Of a DNA stretch of 64,000 bases, positions 18,293 to 27,706 are shown one piece after another. The first letter of the stretch is position 1, and the number at the start of each line of letters is the position of its first letter. Source of the stretch: Mesorhizobium xinjiangense (lineage in GTDB: Bacteria; Pseudomonadota; Alphaproteobacteria; Rhizobiales; Rhizobiaceae); assembly GCF_009749525.1 (NCBI RefSeq), contig NZ_WOAC01000011.1:62001-126000 (forward strand). The letters are read 5' to 3'. The translations under genes and the position numbers were made by a program. Below the pieces are notes generated by a model that saw nothing but the letters and a program-made list of their open reading frames with translations, made no database searches and had not been told where the DNA came from.

Positions 18293-18955
18293 TTAGTGCA
18301 CCACGGGTGCACGAATTTGCCTCAGGACCGGAAAGAGCTCCGTTGGATCCCCGCGTCGCGTGTAGTCGGCGCTGATATCGGCGTACTCGACGATTCCATC
18401 CGGGCCTATGACGTACCGGGCCGGCATCGTCAACGTCCAGCTCGGCTCACCATTCACGGCGGCAAGGTCCAGGCCGGTTTCCATCTCGGCGGCCCGCAAC
18501 TCTTGGGATAGCTTCCAACGCAGTCCGAACGAGCGAGCGACTCTCCCGCCCCTGTCGACCAGGCAGGGGAACGAGAGGTTGTGCATTCGTCCGGTGGTGC
18601 CGCTCACGTTCGCAGTTTGCGGAGAGAGTGCAACAATCGAAGCACCGGTTGACCGAAAATCCTCCGCGACGGCCTCAACCGCGCGCAAGTCGACGTTACA
18701 ATAGGGGCACCACCGCCCTCTATAAAAAACGACGAGGACAGGGCCACGGTCTAGGAGGTCGTCGGACGAGATCAATTTGCCATCGGGATCGCGCAGGCGG
18801 AAGCGCGGAGCATAATCTCCAGCACGAACAGCCCTTTCGGCAATCCCTGACGAAACGAGATCTTCGATGGCGTCCTGGCGGACACGGCTGATATGCTGAG
18901 GGGTGCTTTCATAGCACCTCTCCCTAACAGCATCGAGTTCGTCCTGGAGTAGCAT
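18293..18955 (-). CDS. Peroxiredoxin-like AhpC/TSA family protein (CPYC)
   Basis: A 220-residue paralogue of the protein at 16258. It has an N-terminal helical region, then PRFRLRDPDGK and the redox motif YRGRWCPYC (Cys83 and Cys86). The C-terminal PARYVIGPDGIVEYADISADYTRRGDP closely matches the third copy at 29110, so these two are the closer pair. It is likely a cytoplasmic thiol-dependent reductase or peroxidase. It lies 188 bases upstream of the LysR gene, same strand. Confidence 0.82.
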   Translation of the reverse strand: MLLQDELDAVRERCYESTPQHISRVRQDAIEDLVSSGIAERAVRAGDYAPRFRLRDPDGKLISSDDLLDRGPVLVVFYRGRWCPYCNVDLRAVEAVAEDFRSTGASIVALSPQTANVSGTTGRMHNLSFPCLVDRGGRVARSFGLRWKLSQELRAAEMETGLDLAAVNGEPSWTLTMPARYVIGPDGIVEYADISADYTRRGDPTELFPVLRQIRAPVVH

Positions 18956-19112
18956 CGTCGTGTTTCTTGCCTTCGTCGGCGCCTATTATTGATATTGGGT
19001 TCGCTGCAAGCTGGCGGTAGTGCCTAAATGCAAATTTGTCATATTCCCGCGCGGCATGGTCGGGGTTTGCCTTGCGCAGCGTCGATTTTTGCCTAGTGCG
19101 ACTTCAGCGACC

Positions 19113-20033
19113 TTAGCTCAATTTTGCGAGGTCGTCGTCCAGGGACTTTCGCAAGCGCGAAGCCGCGAAATCGACGAAGAGGCGCAGTTTCAATGGCAAG
19201 AGCGCCTGCCGGCCGTGAACGATATGGACCGGTGTCGGCTCGGGCTCGAAATCCTGAAGGATGAGGGACAGCTTACCCTCAGAGACTGGCATGGCGACTT
19301 GATATGAGAGGACGTTTGTGACGCCAATACCCGCAATCGCGGCGTCTATCGCCGCTTCGGCGGTATTGATCTTCAGTCGACACATTGGACGGACCCCTCG
19401 ACTCGGTTTGCCGTCTCGAGGGTCGAATACCCAGGTCATACCCGACGCGAGCGCCGTGTAGGTGATGCACATATGCTTGGCCAGATCGTCCAGCGTTTTC
19501 GGCGTTCCGTGGGTCGAAAAATAAGCGGGACTCCCGCACACGACGCGGCGTATCTCGCCAACCTTGGTCGCAACGAACGCATTGTCAGGCAACATGCCCG
19601 TGCGAATGGCGAGATCGATGTGCTCATCGACGAGGTCAAGCGTATGATCTGACAGAGTCAAATAGATACTTATCTCGGGAAATTTGGCCAGGAACGCGGT
19701 GACGATCGGGACGACATACAGCCGGCCGAAAACGATCGGTGCAGTGATCGTCAGAACGCCACGCGGGATACTGTACTCGCCAGCAGCTTGGGATTCGGCC
19801 TCTCCAACCTGATCGAGAATGCTCCTGCATGCGGCGAGATAATTGACGCCGGCCTCTGTCAGCGCCAACTTTCGCGTTGACCGGACGAGAAGCTGGGTTT
19901 TGAGATGAGCCTCGAGATCGGCGACCTTGCGGCTGATCGTGGGGAGAGGAACGTTCAACTGCCGCCCGGCCGCGGAGAAGCTCCCAGCTTCAACCGCGGC
20001 GACAAAATATTCCATTGCTTCCAAACGATCCAT
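19113..20033 (-). CDS. LysR-family transcriptional regulator
   Basis: A 306-residue LTTR. The N-terminal MDRLEAMEYFVAAVEAGSFSAAGRQLN helix-turn-helix region and the middle segment with YLTLSDHTLDLVDEHIDLAIRTG belong to the widespread DsdA/PecT-like subgroup with many paralogues per genome. It is encoded 85 bases downstream of the CDF-family transporter gene on the same strand. Its target is unknown. Confidence 0.88.
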   Translation of the reverse strand: MDRLEAMEYFVAAVEAGSFSAAGRQLNVPLPTISRKVADLEAHLKTQLLVRSTRKLALTEAGVNYLAACRSILDQVGEAESQAAGEYSIPRGVLTITAPIVFGRLYVVPIVTAFLAKFPEISIYLTLSDHTLDLVDEHIDLAIRTGMLPDNAFVATKVGEIRRVVCGSPAYFSTHGTPKTLDDLAKHMCITYTALASGMTWVFDPRDGKPSRGVRPMCRLKINTAEAAIDAAIAGIGVTNVLSYQVAMPVSEGKLSLILQDFEPEPTPVHIVHGRQALLPLKLRLFVDFAASRLRKSLDDDLAKLS

Positions 20034-20118
20034 CTTCTCTCACTTTCCGAGAGGCCAACCGCTTGTTTAACCTGTTATTGGGACGAGGAGTAGGGCTTCC
20101 TGTCCAACCAGTATATCG

Positions 20119-21054
20119 TCAACCCTTGTTGCCGGCTGCGCGCGTGATGTCGATCGCCTCAGAGCCGGCCTCGTCAAGACAGCTAGTCTCCACCTGCAAA
20201 GTCACAAAAAAGAAGCCGAAGCGCTCCTTCACACGGCGGTGTGCCGTTTTCAGCACAACTCCTGGGTCAGCGTCAGCTTCAGCCTTGATGTGACCTGAGA
20301 ATATGTAACGCCCGCTGGTTAGCGCCCAGGCATGAACATGATGCACGTTTGCCACCCCCTCGACCCCCATGAGCGCATCGACCACTTCGTAGAGGCTGAC
20401 ATCGGCTGGTGTTCCTTCCATCAAGAGATGGGCAGCCTCGCGCAGGATATGCCAACTTGCCCAAAGTAGAATGAAGCCGAAACCCATGCCCAGGATCGGA
20501 TCGATAAGCAGGAAGCCGGTGAAGTAGATCACGACGGCGGCGACGATTATGATCAGGCTGCCAACGAAAGTCTGGATGATGTGCCAGAGTGCACCTTTCA
20601 CGTTGAGGTCGCTCCGGCTCTGCTTCCAGATCAGACCGAGCGCGATGAATTCGGTCACAAGTCCACCGGCCGCCGCCAGAAGCATCGGACCGGTCGGCAG
20701 TGCGATCGGATGGGTCAGGCGCATACCTCCCATCACGATTACCACCAGCGCCATTACGAGCAGGAAGCCACCATTGACAAGCGCGCCGATGATCTCGGCC
20801 CGATACCAACCGAAGCTGCGATCTTCGTCGGCGGGACGCTGGGCGAGCCGCGCGGCGACGATTGCCACGAGCACCCCACCCACCGCTGAGAAAGTGTGGA
20901 AGGCGTCGGAGATGACCACGATGGACCCGGTCCATAGTCCGATACCCATCTCGACGACGAAGAAGATGCCCGTCAGCCAGGCTGAAATCGCCAAGCCCGG
21001 CCCACTTGTAGGCAAGTGTCCGCTATGACCGCTGCCGCTTCGAGTATGATCCAT
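20119..21054 (-). CDS. Cation diffusion facilitator (CDF/ZnT-like) transporter lacking the usual metal-site aspartates
   Basis: 311 residues, six predicted membrane segments, with a histidine-containing N-terminus and a cytosolic C-terminal domain (VHHVHAWALTSGRYIFSGHI). CDF proteins exchange Zn2+, Co2+ or Mn2+ for protons at the inner membrane. In the family the transport site is HxxxD in membrane helices 2 and 5. Here helix 2 reads SDAFHTFSA and helix 5 reads ALWHIIQTF, so both aspartates of the HxxxD pairs are replaced (by Ala and Thr). Substrate or mechanism may be altered. The start chosen is ATG 21054, with AAAGG upstream; GTG 21066 is the alternative. Confidence 0.85.
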   Translation of the reverse strand: MDHTRSGSGHSGHLPTSGPGLAISAWLTGIFFVVEMGIGLWTGSIVVISDAFHTFSAVGGVLVAIVAARLAQRPADEDRSFGWYRAEIIGALVNGGFLLVMALVVIVMGGMRLTHPIALPTGPMLLAAAGGLVTEFIALGLIWKQSRSDLNVKGALWHIIQTFVGSLIIIVAAVVIYFTGFLLIDPILGMGFGFILLWASWHILREAAHLLMEGTPADVSLYEVVDALMGVEGVANVHHVHAWALTSGRYIFSGHIKAEADADPGVVLKTAHRRVKERFGFFFVTLQVETSCLDEAGSEAIDITRAAGNKG

Positions 21055-21243
21055 CACTGAATACACCTTTCAACGCAATTGCTTTGGCCAAGAAGCGGCG
21101 TAGGCGCCGGGACGAATATCCCATCGTCCGAGATTGACAGTCGGCGCAGGCATCCAGAGTCAAGGGTCGTGCGGAAGCTGAGATTTCGCGGGCACGACAG
21201 ACCGCGGGGTCCCGAATGCAGTGATCGACGCCACGATAGAGGC

Positions 21244-21753
21244 TCAATCGGCATCGATATACGGGATGGGGAGCTCAGCCAGATCATCCTCATAACTCGC
21301 CTGACCGCCCGCCGTTTGGCTAGAGACTGTGCGGTCCGAGAGAGTGTGAATATCGGCGGTGATGCCCAGAATGTTGCCAACCGGGCAGAGATTTGCCGCC
21401 TCCAGCAGGAATGCGCGCTGTTGCGCGTCGAGTTCTCCCTCCAGCACAAGAGTGCGCTCGAACGAGTCTCGTTGGCCCTCGGCACCATGGTGGAAGCTGA
21501 CGCCCACTTCTACCCGCTCGAGAGGAAGTTTCTGGCGCTTGGCCTGAAATCGAACGGTCATGGCAGTGCATGCGGCAAGCGATGCGCTGAGAAGATCGTA
21601 AGGATTAGGACCGGGAGAAACCTGACCGACGGCATCCGGGCCGCCAATAGGAAACTCGGATGCTCCGACGTGCCCAACCAGGGCCCCGTGCTTGTTGGGG
21701 TCGCTCGCGACAACAACCTCGCGGAGCTTAGGTGCGTTGTCATCTGGTGTCAT
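21244..21753 (-). CDS. OsmC family peroxide-resistance protein
   Basis: A 169-residue single-domain OsmC/Ohr-like protein with a good ribosome site (AAAGGAAG). The two redox cysteines are in SLAACTAMTVRF and NLCPVGNIL. Such proteins reduce organic hydroperoxides in the cytoplasm using dihydrolipoyl or other thiols. The length and motifs resemble the stand-alone version of the OsmC half of the fusion at 9782. It follows the flavin reductase gene by 39 bases and may be in its operon. Confidence 0.9.
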   Translation of the reverse strand: MTPDDNAPKLREVVVASDPNKHGALVGHVGASEFPIGGPDAVGQVSPGPNPYDLLSASLAACTAMTVRFQAKRQKLPLERVEVGVSFHHGAEGQRDSFERTLVLEGELDAQQRAFLLEAANLCPVGNILGITADIHTLSDRTVSSQTAGGQASYEDDLAELPIPYIDAD

Positions 21754-21792
21754 ATTGCTTCCTTTCCGTGTGTTGAATGGTCCTGGGCGCCA

Positions 21793-22539
21793 TCAACCGC
21801 CATATCGTTCGGTCTTGATAATCGAGGCGTCCAGTCCCGCCAGTAGCGCACCATCGGCCGCGATATTGACGAAGGGGTTTGATCCGCAGGCAAAAACGTG
21901 CTCCGGCACACGCGGAAGCCGGCCAATAACGTCAGCGACCATATCGCTGTCGATGCGCCGTCCAAAATCAGTGGTGCGCTTTGGGCTTTCACGAGTAATC
22001 GCGAGCGCCAACTCGAAGTTGGGGTCGGCCGTCTCCAATGACAGCAACTCATCGCGGAACAACACGTCACGCTCGGTCCGCGATGACAGAAGCAGAGCAG
22101 TCGGCACAGTCTGCGCCAGATCGCGGCGGTGTCGGAGCATAGCCATCAGCGGAACGACGCCGGAGCCCGCTCCGATCAACAGAACCGGTGCGGTTGGGCG
22201 TTCCGGCCACAGAAAATGGCCGCCGATCGGGCCGCGAAGTTCGATCTCGTCACCCACAGCTGCAACGTCATGGAAGAACGGCGAGACTTCACCATCCGCG
22301 AGGCGTTCGATCGCAAGCTCGATCACATGCGAGTCACTCGGCGCCGACGCGATCGAATAGCTCCGCATTGCGACGTAGCCATCCGGAGCAGTCAGTCGCA
22401 CATCGGCGTGTTGACCGGCCATATATATGAATGGCTTGCTCAGCCGCAGGAAGTAGCTATTGATACTGGGCGTCTGCTCAACGATCTCGGTAATCGTGCA
22501 TGTCTGCCAAACCGCCGATCGTGTGCTCTCCTCAGTCAT
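21793..22539 (-). CDS. FAD/NAD(P)-binding ferredoxin reductase-like protein
   Basis: 248 residues with the FNR layout: FAD-binding RSYSIAS at about residue 65, NAD(P)-binding GAGSGVVPLMAMLRHRRD in the middle and the C-terminal FACGSNPFVNIAA. No 2Fe-2S domain is attached. Its ATG overlaps the end of the molybdopterin gene by 8 bases, so the two are translationally coupled. The pair probably forms an electron-transfer system in which this flavoprotein passes NAD(P)H electrons to or from the molybdenum enzyme; this is inference from context. Confidence 0.9.
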   Translation of the reverse strand: MTEESTRSAVWQTCTITEIVEQTPSINSYFLRLSKPFIYMAGQHADVRLTAPDGYVAMRSYSIASAPSDSHVIELAIERLADGEVSPFFHDVAAVGDEIELRGPIGGHFLWPERPTAPVLLIGAGSGVVPLMAMLRHRRDLAQTVPTALLLSSRTERDVLFRDELLSLETADPNFELALAITRESPKRTTDFGRRIDSDMVADVIGRLPRVPEHVFACGSNPFVNIAADGALLAGLDASIIKTERYGG

Positions 22540-23137
22540 TCGTGTATCGCTGCTCACGCCACGGGTCACCATATTTGTGATATCCGCGAAGTTCCCAGAA
22601 GCCCGGCTCGTCGCGCTCGGTGAATTGAAGTCCGTTGATCCACTTGGCGGACTTCCAGAAATAAAGATGCGGGACGAGTAGCCGCGCTGGCCCACCATGG
22701 TCGCGCGGAAGAGGCTGTCCTTCGTAATTTATAGCGACCATGGCCTTTCCCGAAGCGAGATCTGCAAGGGGAACGTTCGTTGAGTAGCCATCGAAGCAAT
22801 GAGCGAGCATGAAATCAGTGGGGCGTTCCACACCGGCATCTGCGAGAATGTCGTCGATGATCACGCCTTCCCAGGCGGTATTCAGTTTTGACCAGGTCGT
22901 GACGCAATGAATGTCTCTCGTCATCTTGGTCTTGGGCAGCGCGTTGAATTCGCTCCAGTTCCAGACCTTGACGGGCCTCGGCCCGATCTTGAGGGTAAAC
23001 TTCCAATCGGCTGTCTCGATGCGCGGCGTTGGTCCGGCTGTGAGGACAGGCCAGTGATCAACAACGTGCTGGCCTGGCGGGATCCGATCGGCCTCGTCAC
23101 CTCCCGGACTACGTCCGAAAAAACCTCTGGTGACCAT
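22532..23137 (-). CDS. Molybdopterin-dependent oxidoreductase (sulfite-oxidase fold)
   Basis: A 201-residue protein starting at MVTRGFFGRSPG. The molybdenum-ligand cysteine is Cys78 in DIHCVTTWS, and the flanking WSEFNALPKTKM and GGPARLLVPHLYFWKSAKW segments match the SUOX/YedY catalytic domain. No Tat or Sec signal is visible, so unlike MsrP it is probably cytoplasmic. Its substrate is unknown; sulfoxides, sulfite or nitrate are possibilities in the family. Coupled to the flavin reductase gene downstream. Confidence 0.88.
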   Translation of the reverse strand: MVTRGFFGRSPGGDEADRIPPGQHVVDHWPVLTAGPTPRIETADWKFTLKIGPRPVKVWNWSEFNALPKTKMTRDIHCVTTWSKLNTAWEGVIIDDILADAGVERPTDFMLAHCFDGYSTNVPLADLASGKAMVAINYEGQPLPRDHGGPARLLVPHLYFWKSAKWINGLQFTERDEPGFWELRGYHKYGDPWREQRYTND

Positions 23138-23268
23138 GGTGGACTCCTTTGCGACGTGTTTGAGTTCAGCGGTTCTAACTGTATTCGTGACTGCCACTGG
23201 TGCAGAACGAGACCTGTTGCAGAGCAAGTGGCGCCTGCGATTGCGGGCGCAACAGCTGAAACATCGGG

Positions 23269-23835
23269 CTACGCGGTGCCATCCGGTCGGTCCAACGTTC
23301 TGGTGAAATCCGAGCTGCCCGATTTCCTCGACTGCACGAGCAAATCGGTTAGCGAGCTAACGGCCTCGGAGAGCTGCAACACCTCTTGGGCCCGAAGCTC
23401 GTCAATCTTCTCGTGGAGCAGTTCGATTTCGAGCTCCGCCTTCAGGTTGATCTTATAGTCATTCTGCGCCGCCATGCGGTCAATGTCTTGTTGCCTGTTC
23501 TGGCTCATCACGATGATCGGCGCGGCATAGGCCGCTTGAAATGAGAGCGCCAGATTCAACAAAATGAATGGATACGGATCCCAGCTTTTCGCCACGCCGA
23601 TGAGATTGATCGAAACCCATCCGACGAGGACAATGGTCTGGAAAATGATAAACTTCCAGGAGCCCATGACGCTTGCGACCAAGTCCGCCACGCGTTGACC
23701 GGCTGAAAGTGCCTCCATTGGATCAGGCATATCGGTCGGATGAAGCCGCAATGAGCGACGGAGCCGTCGCAACTCGGCGAGCAACTCACGCTCGGTCGGC
23801 TCCATGTCATCGATTTCAGGGTTCGCAATTTCCAT
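23269..23835 (-). CDS. DUF1003 membrane protein
   Basis: A 188-residue inner-membrane protein with two predicted transmembrane segments (around FIIFQTIVLVGWVSINLIG and PFILLNLALSFQAAYAAPII), then the hallmark MSQNRQQDIDRMAAQNDYKINLKAE and a C-terminal coiled coil. Function unknown; the family often sits beside magnesium or stress genes. Only 6 bases separate its start from the stop of the upstream wrbA gene. Confidence 0.88.
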   Translation of the reverse strand: MEIANPEIDDMEPTERELLAELRRLRRSLRLHPTDMPDPMEALSAGQRVADLVASVMGSWKFIIFQTIVLVGWVSINLIGVAKSWDPYPFILLNLALSFQAAYAAPIIVMSQNRQQDIDRMAAQNDYKINLKAELEIELLHEKIDELRAQEVLQLSEAVSSLTDLLVQSRKSGSSDFTRTLDRPDGTA

Positions 23836-23841
23836 GGGACT

Positions 23842-24441
23842 CTAGCCGTAGAGCGTGGCTGCAACCTCTGCGATCCTCCGACCTTGATAACGCGCTCCGG
23901 CAAGCTCGCTTTCGCTTACCTCGCGCTTGCCGTCAGGACCAGCAACGGTCGTGGCGCCATACGGAGCGCCGCCCGTGATCTCGTCGACTTTGCTTTGGCC
24001 TGCAAAGCCGTAGTCGAGCCCTACGACCGTCATCCCCATATGGAAGAGGTTGGTGATGATCGCCAACAGCGTCAGTTCCTGGCCGCCGTGCTGCGTAGCA
24101 GATGAAGAGAAAGCGCCGCCCACTTTTCCATGCAGGGCACCTCTCGCCCACAGGCCGCCGGCTTGATCGAGGAAGCTTGCCATCTGGGACGAGATGCGCC
24201 CAAATCGAGTGCCCGTACCCACGACGATGGCGTCGTAGTTCGGTAGATCCTCAATCTTGGCCACAGGTGCGCTCTGATCGAGTTTGTATCCGGAAGCCTT
24301 GGCTACTTCCTCAGGCACGAGTTCGGGGACGCGTTTGACGTCGACGCTCGCGCCTGCAGCGGCCGCTCCAGCCGCAATCTCATGCGCCAGCGTCTCCACG
24401 TGCCCGTAAGAAGAGTAATAAAGGACGAGTACCTTGGCCAC
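23842..24441 (-). CDS. wrbA: NAD(P)H:quinone oxidoreductase, WrbA type
   Basis: A 199-residue flavodoxin-fold enzyme. The FMN-binding [14 protein letters not shown] loop, [19 protein letters not shown], and the WrbA signature [14 protein letters not shown] are intact. WrbA reduces quinones by two electrons and avoids semiquinone radicals, and so belongs with the other redox-defence genes. It is the first gene of a wrbA-DUF1003 pair on the minus strand. Confidence 0.95.
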   Translation of the reverse strand: MAKVLVLYYSSYGHVETLAHEIAAGAAAAGASVDVKRVPELVPEEVAKASGYKLDQSAPVAKIEDLPNYDAIVVGTGTRFGRISSQMASFLDQAGGLWARGALHGKVGGAFSSSATQHGGQELTLLAIITNLFHMGMTVVGLDYGFAGQSKVDEITGGAPYGATTVAGPDGKREVSESELAGARYQGRRIAEVAATLYG

Positions 24442-24638
24442 GATTGAGCCCCTATCGTTTGATTATTGTCCCACACAGCTGAACTCATACGCAGATCGGT
24501 CACGAAACGACGTAAGCGTCTGATTCTTTTATTTAAATCAACGCCACACAGAGCCCAGAAGGTAGTTTTGGAACGTAAATCCGGTGAACGTTCGGGTAAA
24601 GCTATCGTATCGATAACCGGTCGGAATGCCGAAGAAAG

Positions 24639-25520
24639 TCAGCCTCGAAGCTGCTCAATCAGGAAGTCCGTGAACGCGCGTGCCGCAGGCTTGATGATCT
24701 TGCCGCTGAGGAACAAAGCGTTGACTTCCATCGAGCCGAAGCCCCAGTCGGACAGAACGCGAACCAGGGTGCCGCCTTCCAACTCAGCTTTCGCGCTATT
24801 GAAGGCCGTGGCAACGATGCCCATCCCAGCCTCGGCCGCGGCAATCGCCCCCTCGTTGATTGTCACGGTCAACTGGCTTTTCACACGAACGGATGCAACG
24901 CGCCCGTCCTTGCTGAACGAGAACGTCGGTGAGAGATGGGCCGGACCGAGGATCACCGCGTGCTGAGCAAGGTCTGACGGCATATGGGGAGTGCCGTGCT
25001 CCGCGAGATAACTCGGAGCGGCTGCAAGAACCCGTGGATCGTCCAATAATTTCCGCGCCGTGGCGCTCGAGTCCGGCAGACTTCCGAACCGGAAGGCGAC
25101 GTCGATGCCTTCGGTTACAAGATCCTGATACCGATCGTTCGATAGCAGCTCGACCCGGAGCTCAGGATGCGCGGACAGAAACTTCGGCAGCCTGGGTATG
25201 ATTTCTCGAAGCACAAAGCTCGACGAAGTCCCGACACGGAGCGCTCCTCGCAGCTCGCCGGTTCCGCGCGCCTCGTGGTCCGCCTCATCCAGCGCCGACA
25301 GAATCGCTTCCACCCGCGTCAGATAGGTCGCGCCAGCGTCAGTTAGCGTGACCGCGCGGGTTGTCCGGCTGAACAGCGTCGCGCCGACTTCAGCCTCCAA
25401 AGCGGCAATAAGGCGTGATGCGGAGGGCTGGGAGAGACCGAGTTCACGACCCGCGCTCGAAAAGTTGCCTATACGACCTGCCCGGGCGAACAATTTCAGC
25501 GCTGTAAGTCGATCGTTCAT
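24639..25520 (-). CDS. LysR-family transcriptional regulator
   Basis: A 293-residue LTTR with N-terminal helix-turn-helix MNDRLTALKLFARAGRIGNFSSAGRELG and a standard effector domain. It is encoded 197 bases upstream of wrbA on the same strand and may regulate wrbA and DUF1003. It is a paralogue of the LysR gene at 19113 in the same subgroup. Effector unknown. Confidence 0.88.
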   Translation of the reverse strand: MNDRLTALKLFARAGRIGNFSSAGRELGLSQPSASRLIAALEAEVGATLFSRTTRAVTLTDAGATYLTRVEAILSALDEADHEARGTGELRGALRVGTSSSFVLREIIPRLPKFLSAHPELRVELLSNDRYQDLVTEGIDVAFRFGSLPDSSATARKLLDDPRVLAAAPSYLAEHGTPHMPSDLAQHAVILGPAHLSPTFSFSKDGRVASVRVKSQLTVTINEGAIAAAEAGMGIVATAFNSAKAELEGGTLVRVLSDWGFGSMEVNALFLSGKIIKPAARAFTDFLIEQLRG

Positions 25521-25686
25521 CGCTACTCTATTTGCATACTGTTTTCCGGCAGGTTTCCGGCTATATAAATGCCACCTCTCGCTACCAAAGATAATACCTG
25601 CATAACGAGACTGTGTCTCTCATTTTTTGAGAGGATGTGCGGCACCGTGGCGCTGCCCCTTTGGACAACGTTCGACGCCGCGGGCA

Positions 25687-26142
25687 TTAGTCTTTGAGCG
25701 CCGCCTGTGGGGTATTGCGAAAACTGATCGCCATCCGGTTGTAAGTGTTCATTAAGCTGATCGCGATCGTCAGGTCGACGAGCTCCCGCTCGCTGAAGAC
25801 CTCTCGTACGCCTTCATAAGCTTCATCCGGCACACCGGTGTCAGCCACGCGCGTCACCGTTTCTGCCCATGCGAGAGCGGCACGCTCACGTTCGTCGAAG
25901 AGGTTGCCAGCTTCTGCCCACGCCTGCACCAGCGCGATCTTCTCCATTTTCTCGCCCTTTTTCAGGAGGTCGCGCGTGTGCATGTCCAGACAAAAGGCGC
26001 AGTTGTTTATCTGCGAGACGCGCAAATAGACCAGATCGACCAAAACCGGGGGGAGGGTGCTCTGCATGATGTATCCGTAGACCCCACCGAGAGCTTTAGC
26101 TCCAGCCGGCGCTATCTGGTTGTAGTCGAGACGCTTGCTCAT
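25687..26142 (-). CDS. Carboxymuconolactone decarboxylase/AhpD-like protein
   Basis: A 151-residue all-helical protein starting MSKRLDYNQIAP. It has the AhpD redox signature CAFCLDMH (Cys48, Cys51, His55), so it is likely an alkylhydroperoxidase or a thiol reductase for a peroxiredoxin. It is transcribed divergently from the MocR-type regulator 154 bases away, the common arrangement for a regulator and its target. Confidence 0.88.
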   Translation of the reverse strand: MSKRLDYNQIAPAGAKALGGVYGYIMQSTLPPVLVDLVYLRVSQINNCAFCLDMHTRDLLKKGEKMEKIALVQAWAEAGNLFDERERAALAWAETVTRVADTGVPDEAYEGVREVFSERELVDLTIAISLMNTYNRMAISFRNTPQAALKD

Positions 26143-26296
26143 GTGATTTGGCTCCGTAGGCCGGTTGTTCGACAGGGGTAGTAAGGAGATGTCGACGCTA
26201 TCGGCAACGGATGCCGCGAGCAGCCACCTAGAAATGCCCCACATCTGGTTCCAAAAAAAGCACCAAGAACAGACAAAGATCGTGTACTACGGGGGC

Positions 26297-27706
26297 ATGA
26301 ATCAACCACTGAAACTGGAGCTCGACCGATCTGCGAAGACGCCGCTGGCCGAGCAGATTCGAAAGGGCATCAGCACCGCAATCGAAGCCGGCGTGCTCGT
26401 TCCAGGCGCGCGCCTGCCCTCATGGCTGGACCTGGCATCCCAGCTTGGCGTGTCCCGCGGTACGGTGAAATCAGCCTACGAAAAACTATCGGCAGCTCAG
26501 CTCATCGTTGCATCGCGCGCCGCCGGAACCCATGTCGCGGATCGCCCAACCAACATCGCTCCGACGGAACCGCCGCCCGACCCCGGCTCCTTCCTAGAGA
26601 GATATCTGGAGATGACGGCAGGGCCGGCCATTTTCCAGATGGGCGTACCCGCACACGAAAGATTTCCCGCGACGCTGATCGCAAGGATCCGCTCGCACGC
26701 GATCCGCGCGGAATCGGCCGCACCGCCGATCTACCCCGACCCGCGCGGTGAGCTGGAACTACGACGTGAGATTGCAGCATATCTCGCCGTTGCACGCGGG
26801 CTCGAATGTTCGCCCTCTCAGGTCATGATCACCGCCGGATACAGCAGTGGGCTCGGATTGGCATTGCGGACACTCGGTCTCGAAGGGCGCAAGGTCTGGA
26901 TGGAAGATCCGGGTTTTCCCTTCAGCCGCCGCGGGCTGGAGCTTGCTAGAATGTCGCTCGTCCCGATCCCGGTCGACGCGGCAGGCATCGATGTCGATTA
27001 TGGCATCCGCAAGGCCCCCGATGCTGCCCTGGTTGTCGTCACACCAGGTCAGCAGGCGCCGCTCGGTTTCACGCTGTCCCTGACGCGACGATTGCGACTT
27101 CTGGATTGGGCGACAAGGAATGAAAGCTGGGTAATCGAAGACGACTACCTGAGCGAATTACAGCTCAATGGTCGCGCCGCTCCGGCACTCGCGTCCCTCG
27201 ATCGGAGCGGACGCGTCATTCACATCGGGTCTTTCAGCAAAACCATCAGTCCAGCTCTGCGTCTTGGTTTCCTCGTCGCACCTCCTGCGGTAGCGACCCG
27301 CTTTGCGGAAGTCGCCGCATGCCTTGCGCCACCGCCTGGTCCCTCGGTTCAACTCGCGATCGCCGAGTTCATGCGCGAAGGCCATTACTTGCGGCATTTA
27401 CGGCGCACGAAGCGCGTTTATGCAGGCAAACGTGACGCTTTGCTACGCAACCTCCACCCCGAAGGCGAGAAGGTTTCGGTCGCGGGCCTGACGGCGTTGC
27501 TGCGCTTACCGGCCAGAACACGAGACATTGTTATAGCGCGAGAAACGCTCGCGTTCGGCATGGGGCCGAGCCCATTATCCGCTTGGTATGCCTCACCAGA
27601 GATTGCACCATCCGGCTTACTGCTGGGCATCGCGACCACGCCTGAACGACAGCTCGAACAGTCCTGCGAACGGTTGATGGGGATCATCAAACGCTTCACG
27701 TCATGA
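26297..27706 (+). CDS. MocR-family transcriptional regulator (GntR HTH plus aminotransferase domain)
   Basis: 469 residues from the ATG at 26297 (longer in-frame starts lie upstream, but the GntR domain begins right here). A winged helix (residues about 10-75, LAEQIRKGISTAIEAG and LGVSRGTVKSAYEKL) is linked to a fold-type I aminotransferase domain with the PLP-lysine in HIGSFSKTISPALRLGF (about Lys315). MocR proteins sense PLP or an amino compound. The divergent AhpD-like gene is the likely target. The intergenic region has a loosely symmetric TGGT-N12-ACCA at about 26248-26267. Confidence 0.9.
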   Translation: MNQPLKLELDRSAKTPLAEQIRKGISTAIEAGVLVPGARLPSWLDLASQLGVSRGTVKSAYEKLSAAQLIVASRAAGTHVADRPTNIAPTEPPPDPGSFLERYLEMTAGPAIFQMGVPAHERFPATLIARIRSHAIRAESAAPPIYPDPRGELELRREIAAYLAVARGLECSPSQVMITAGYSSGLGLALRTLGLEGRKVWMEDPGFPFSRRGLELARMSLVPIPVDAAGIDVDYGIRKAPDAALVVVTPGQQAPLGFTLSLTRRLRLLDWATRNESWVIEDDYLSELQLNGRAAPALASLDRSGRVIHIGSFSKTISPALRLGFLVAPPAVATRFAEVAACLAPPPGPSVQLAIAEFMREGHYLRHLRRTKRVYAGKRDALLRNLHPEGEKVSVAGLTALLRLPARTRDIVIARETLAFGMGPSPLSAWYASPEIAPSGLLLGIATTPERQLEQSCERLMGIIKRFTS

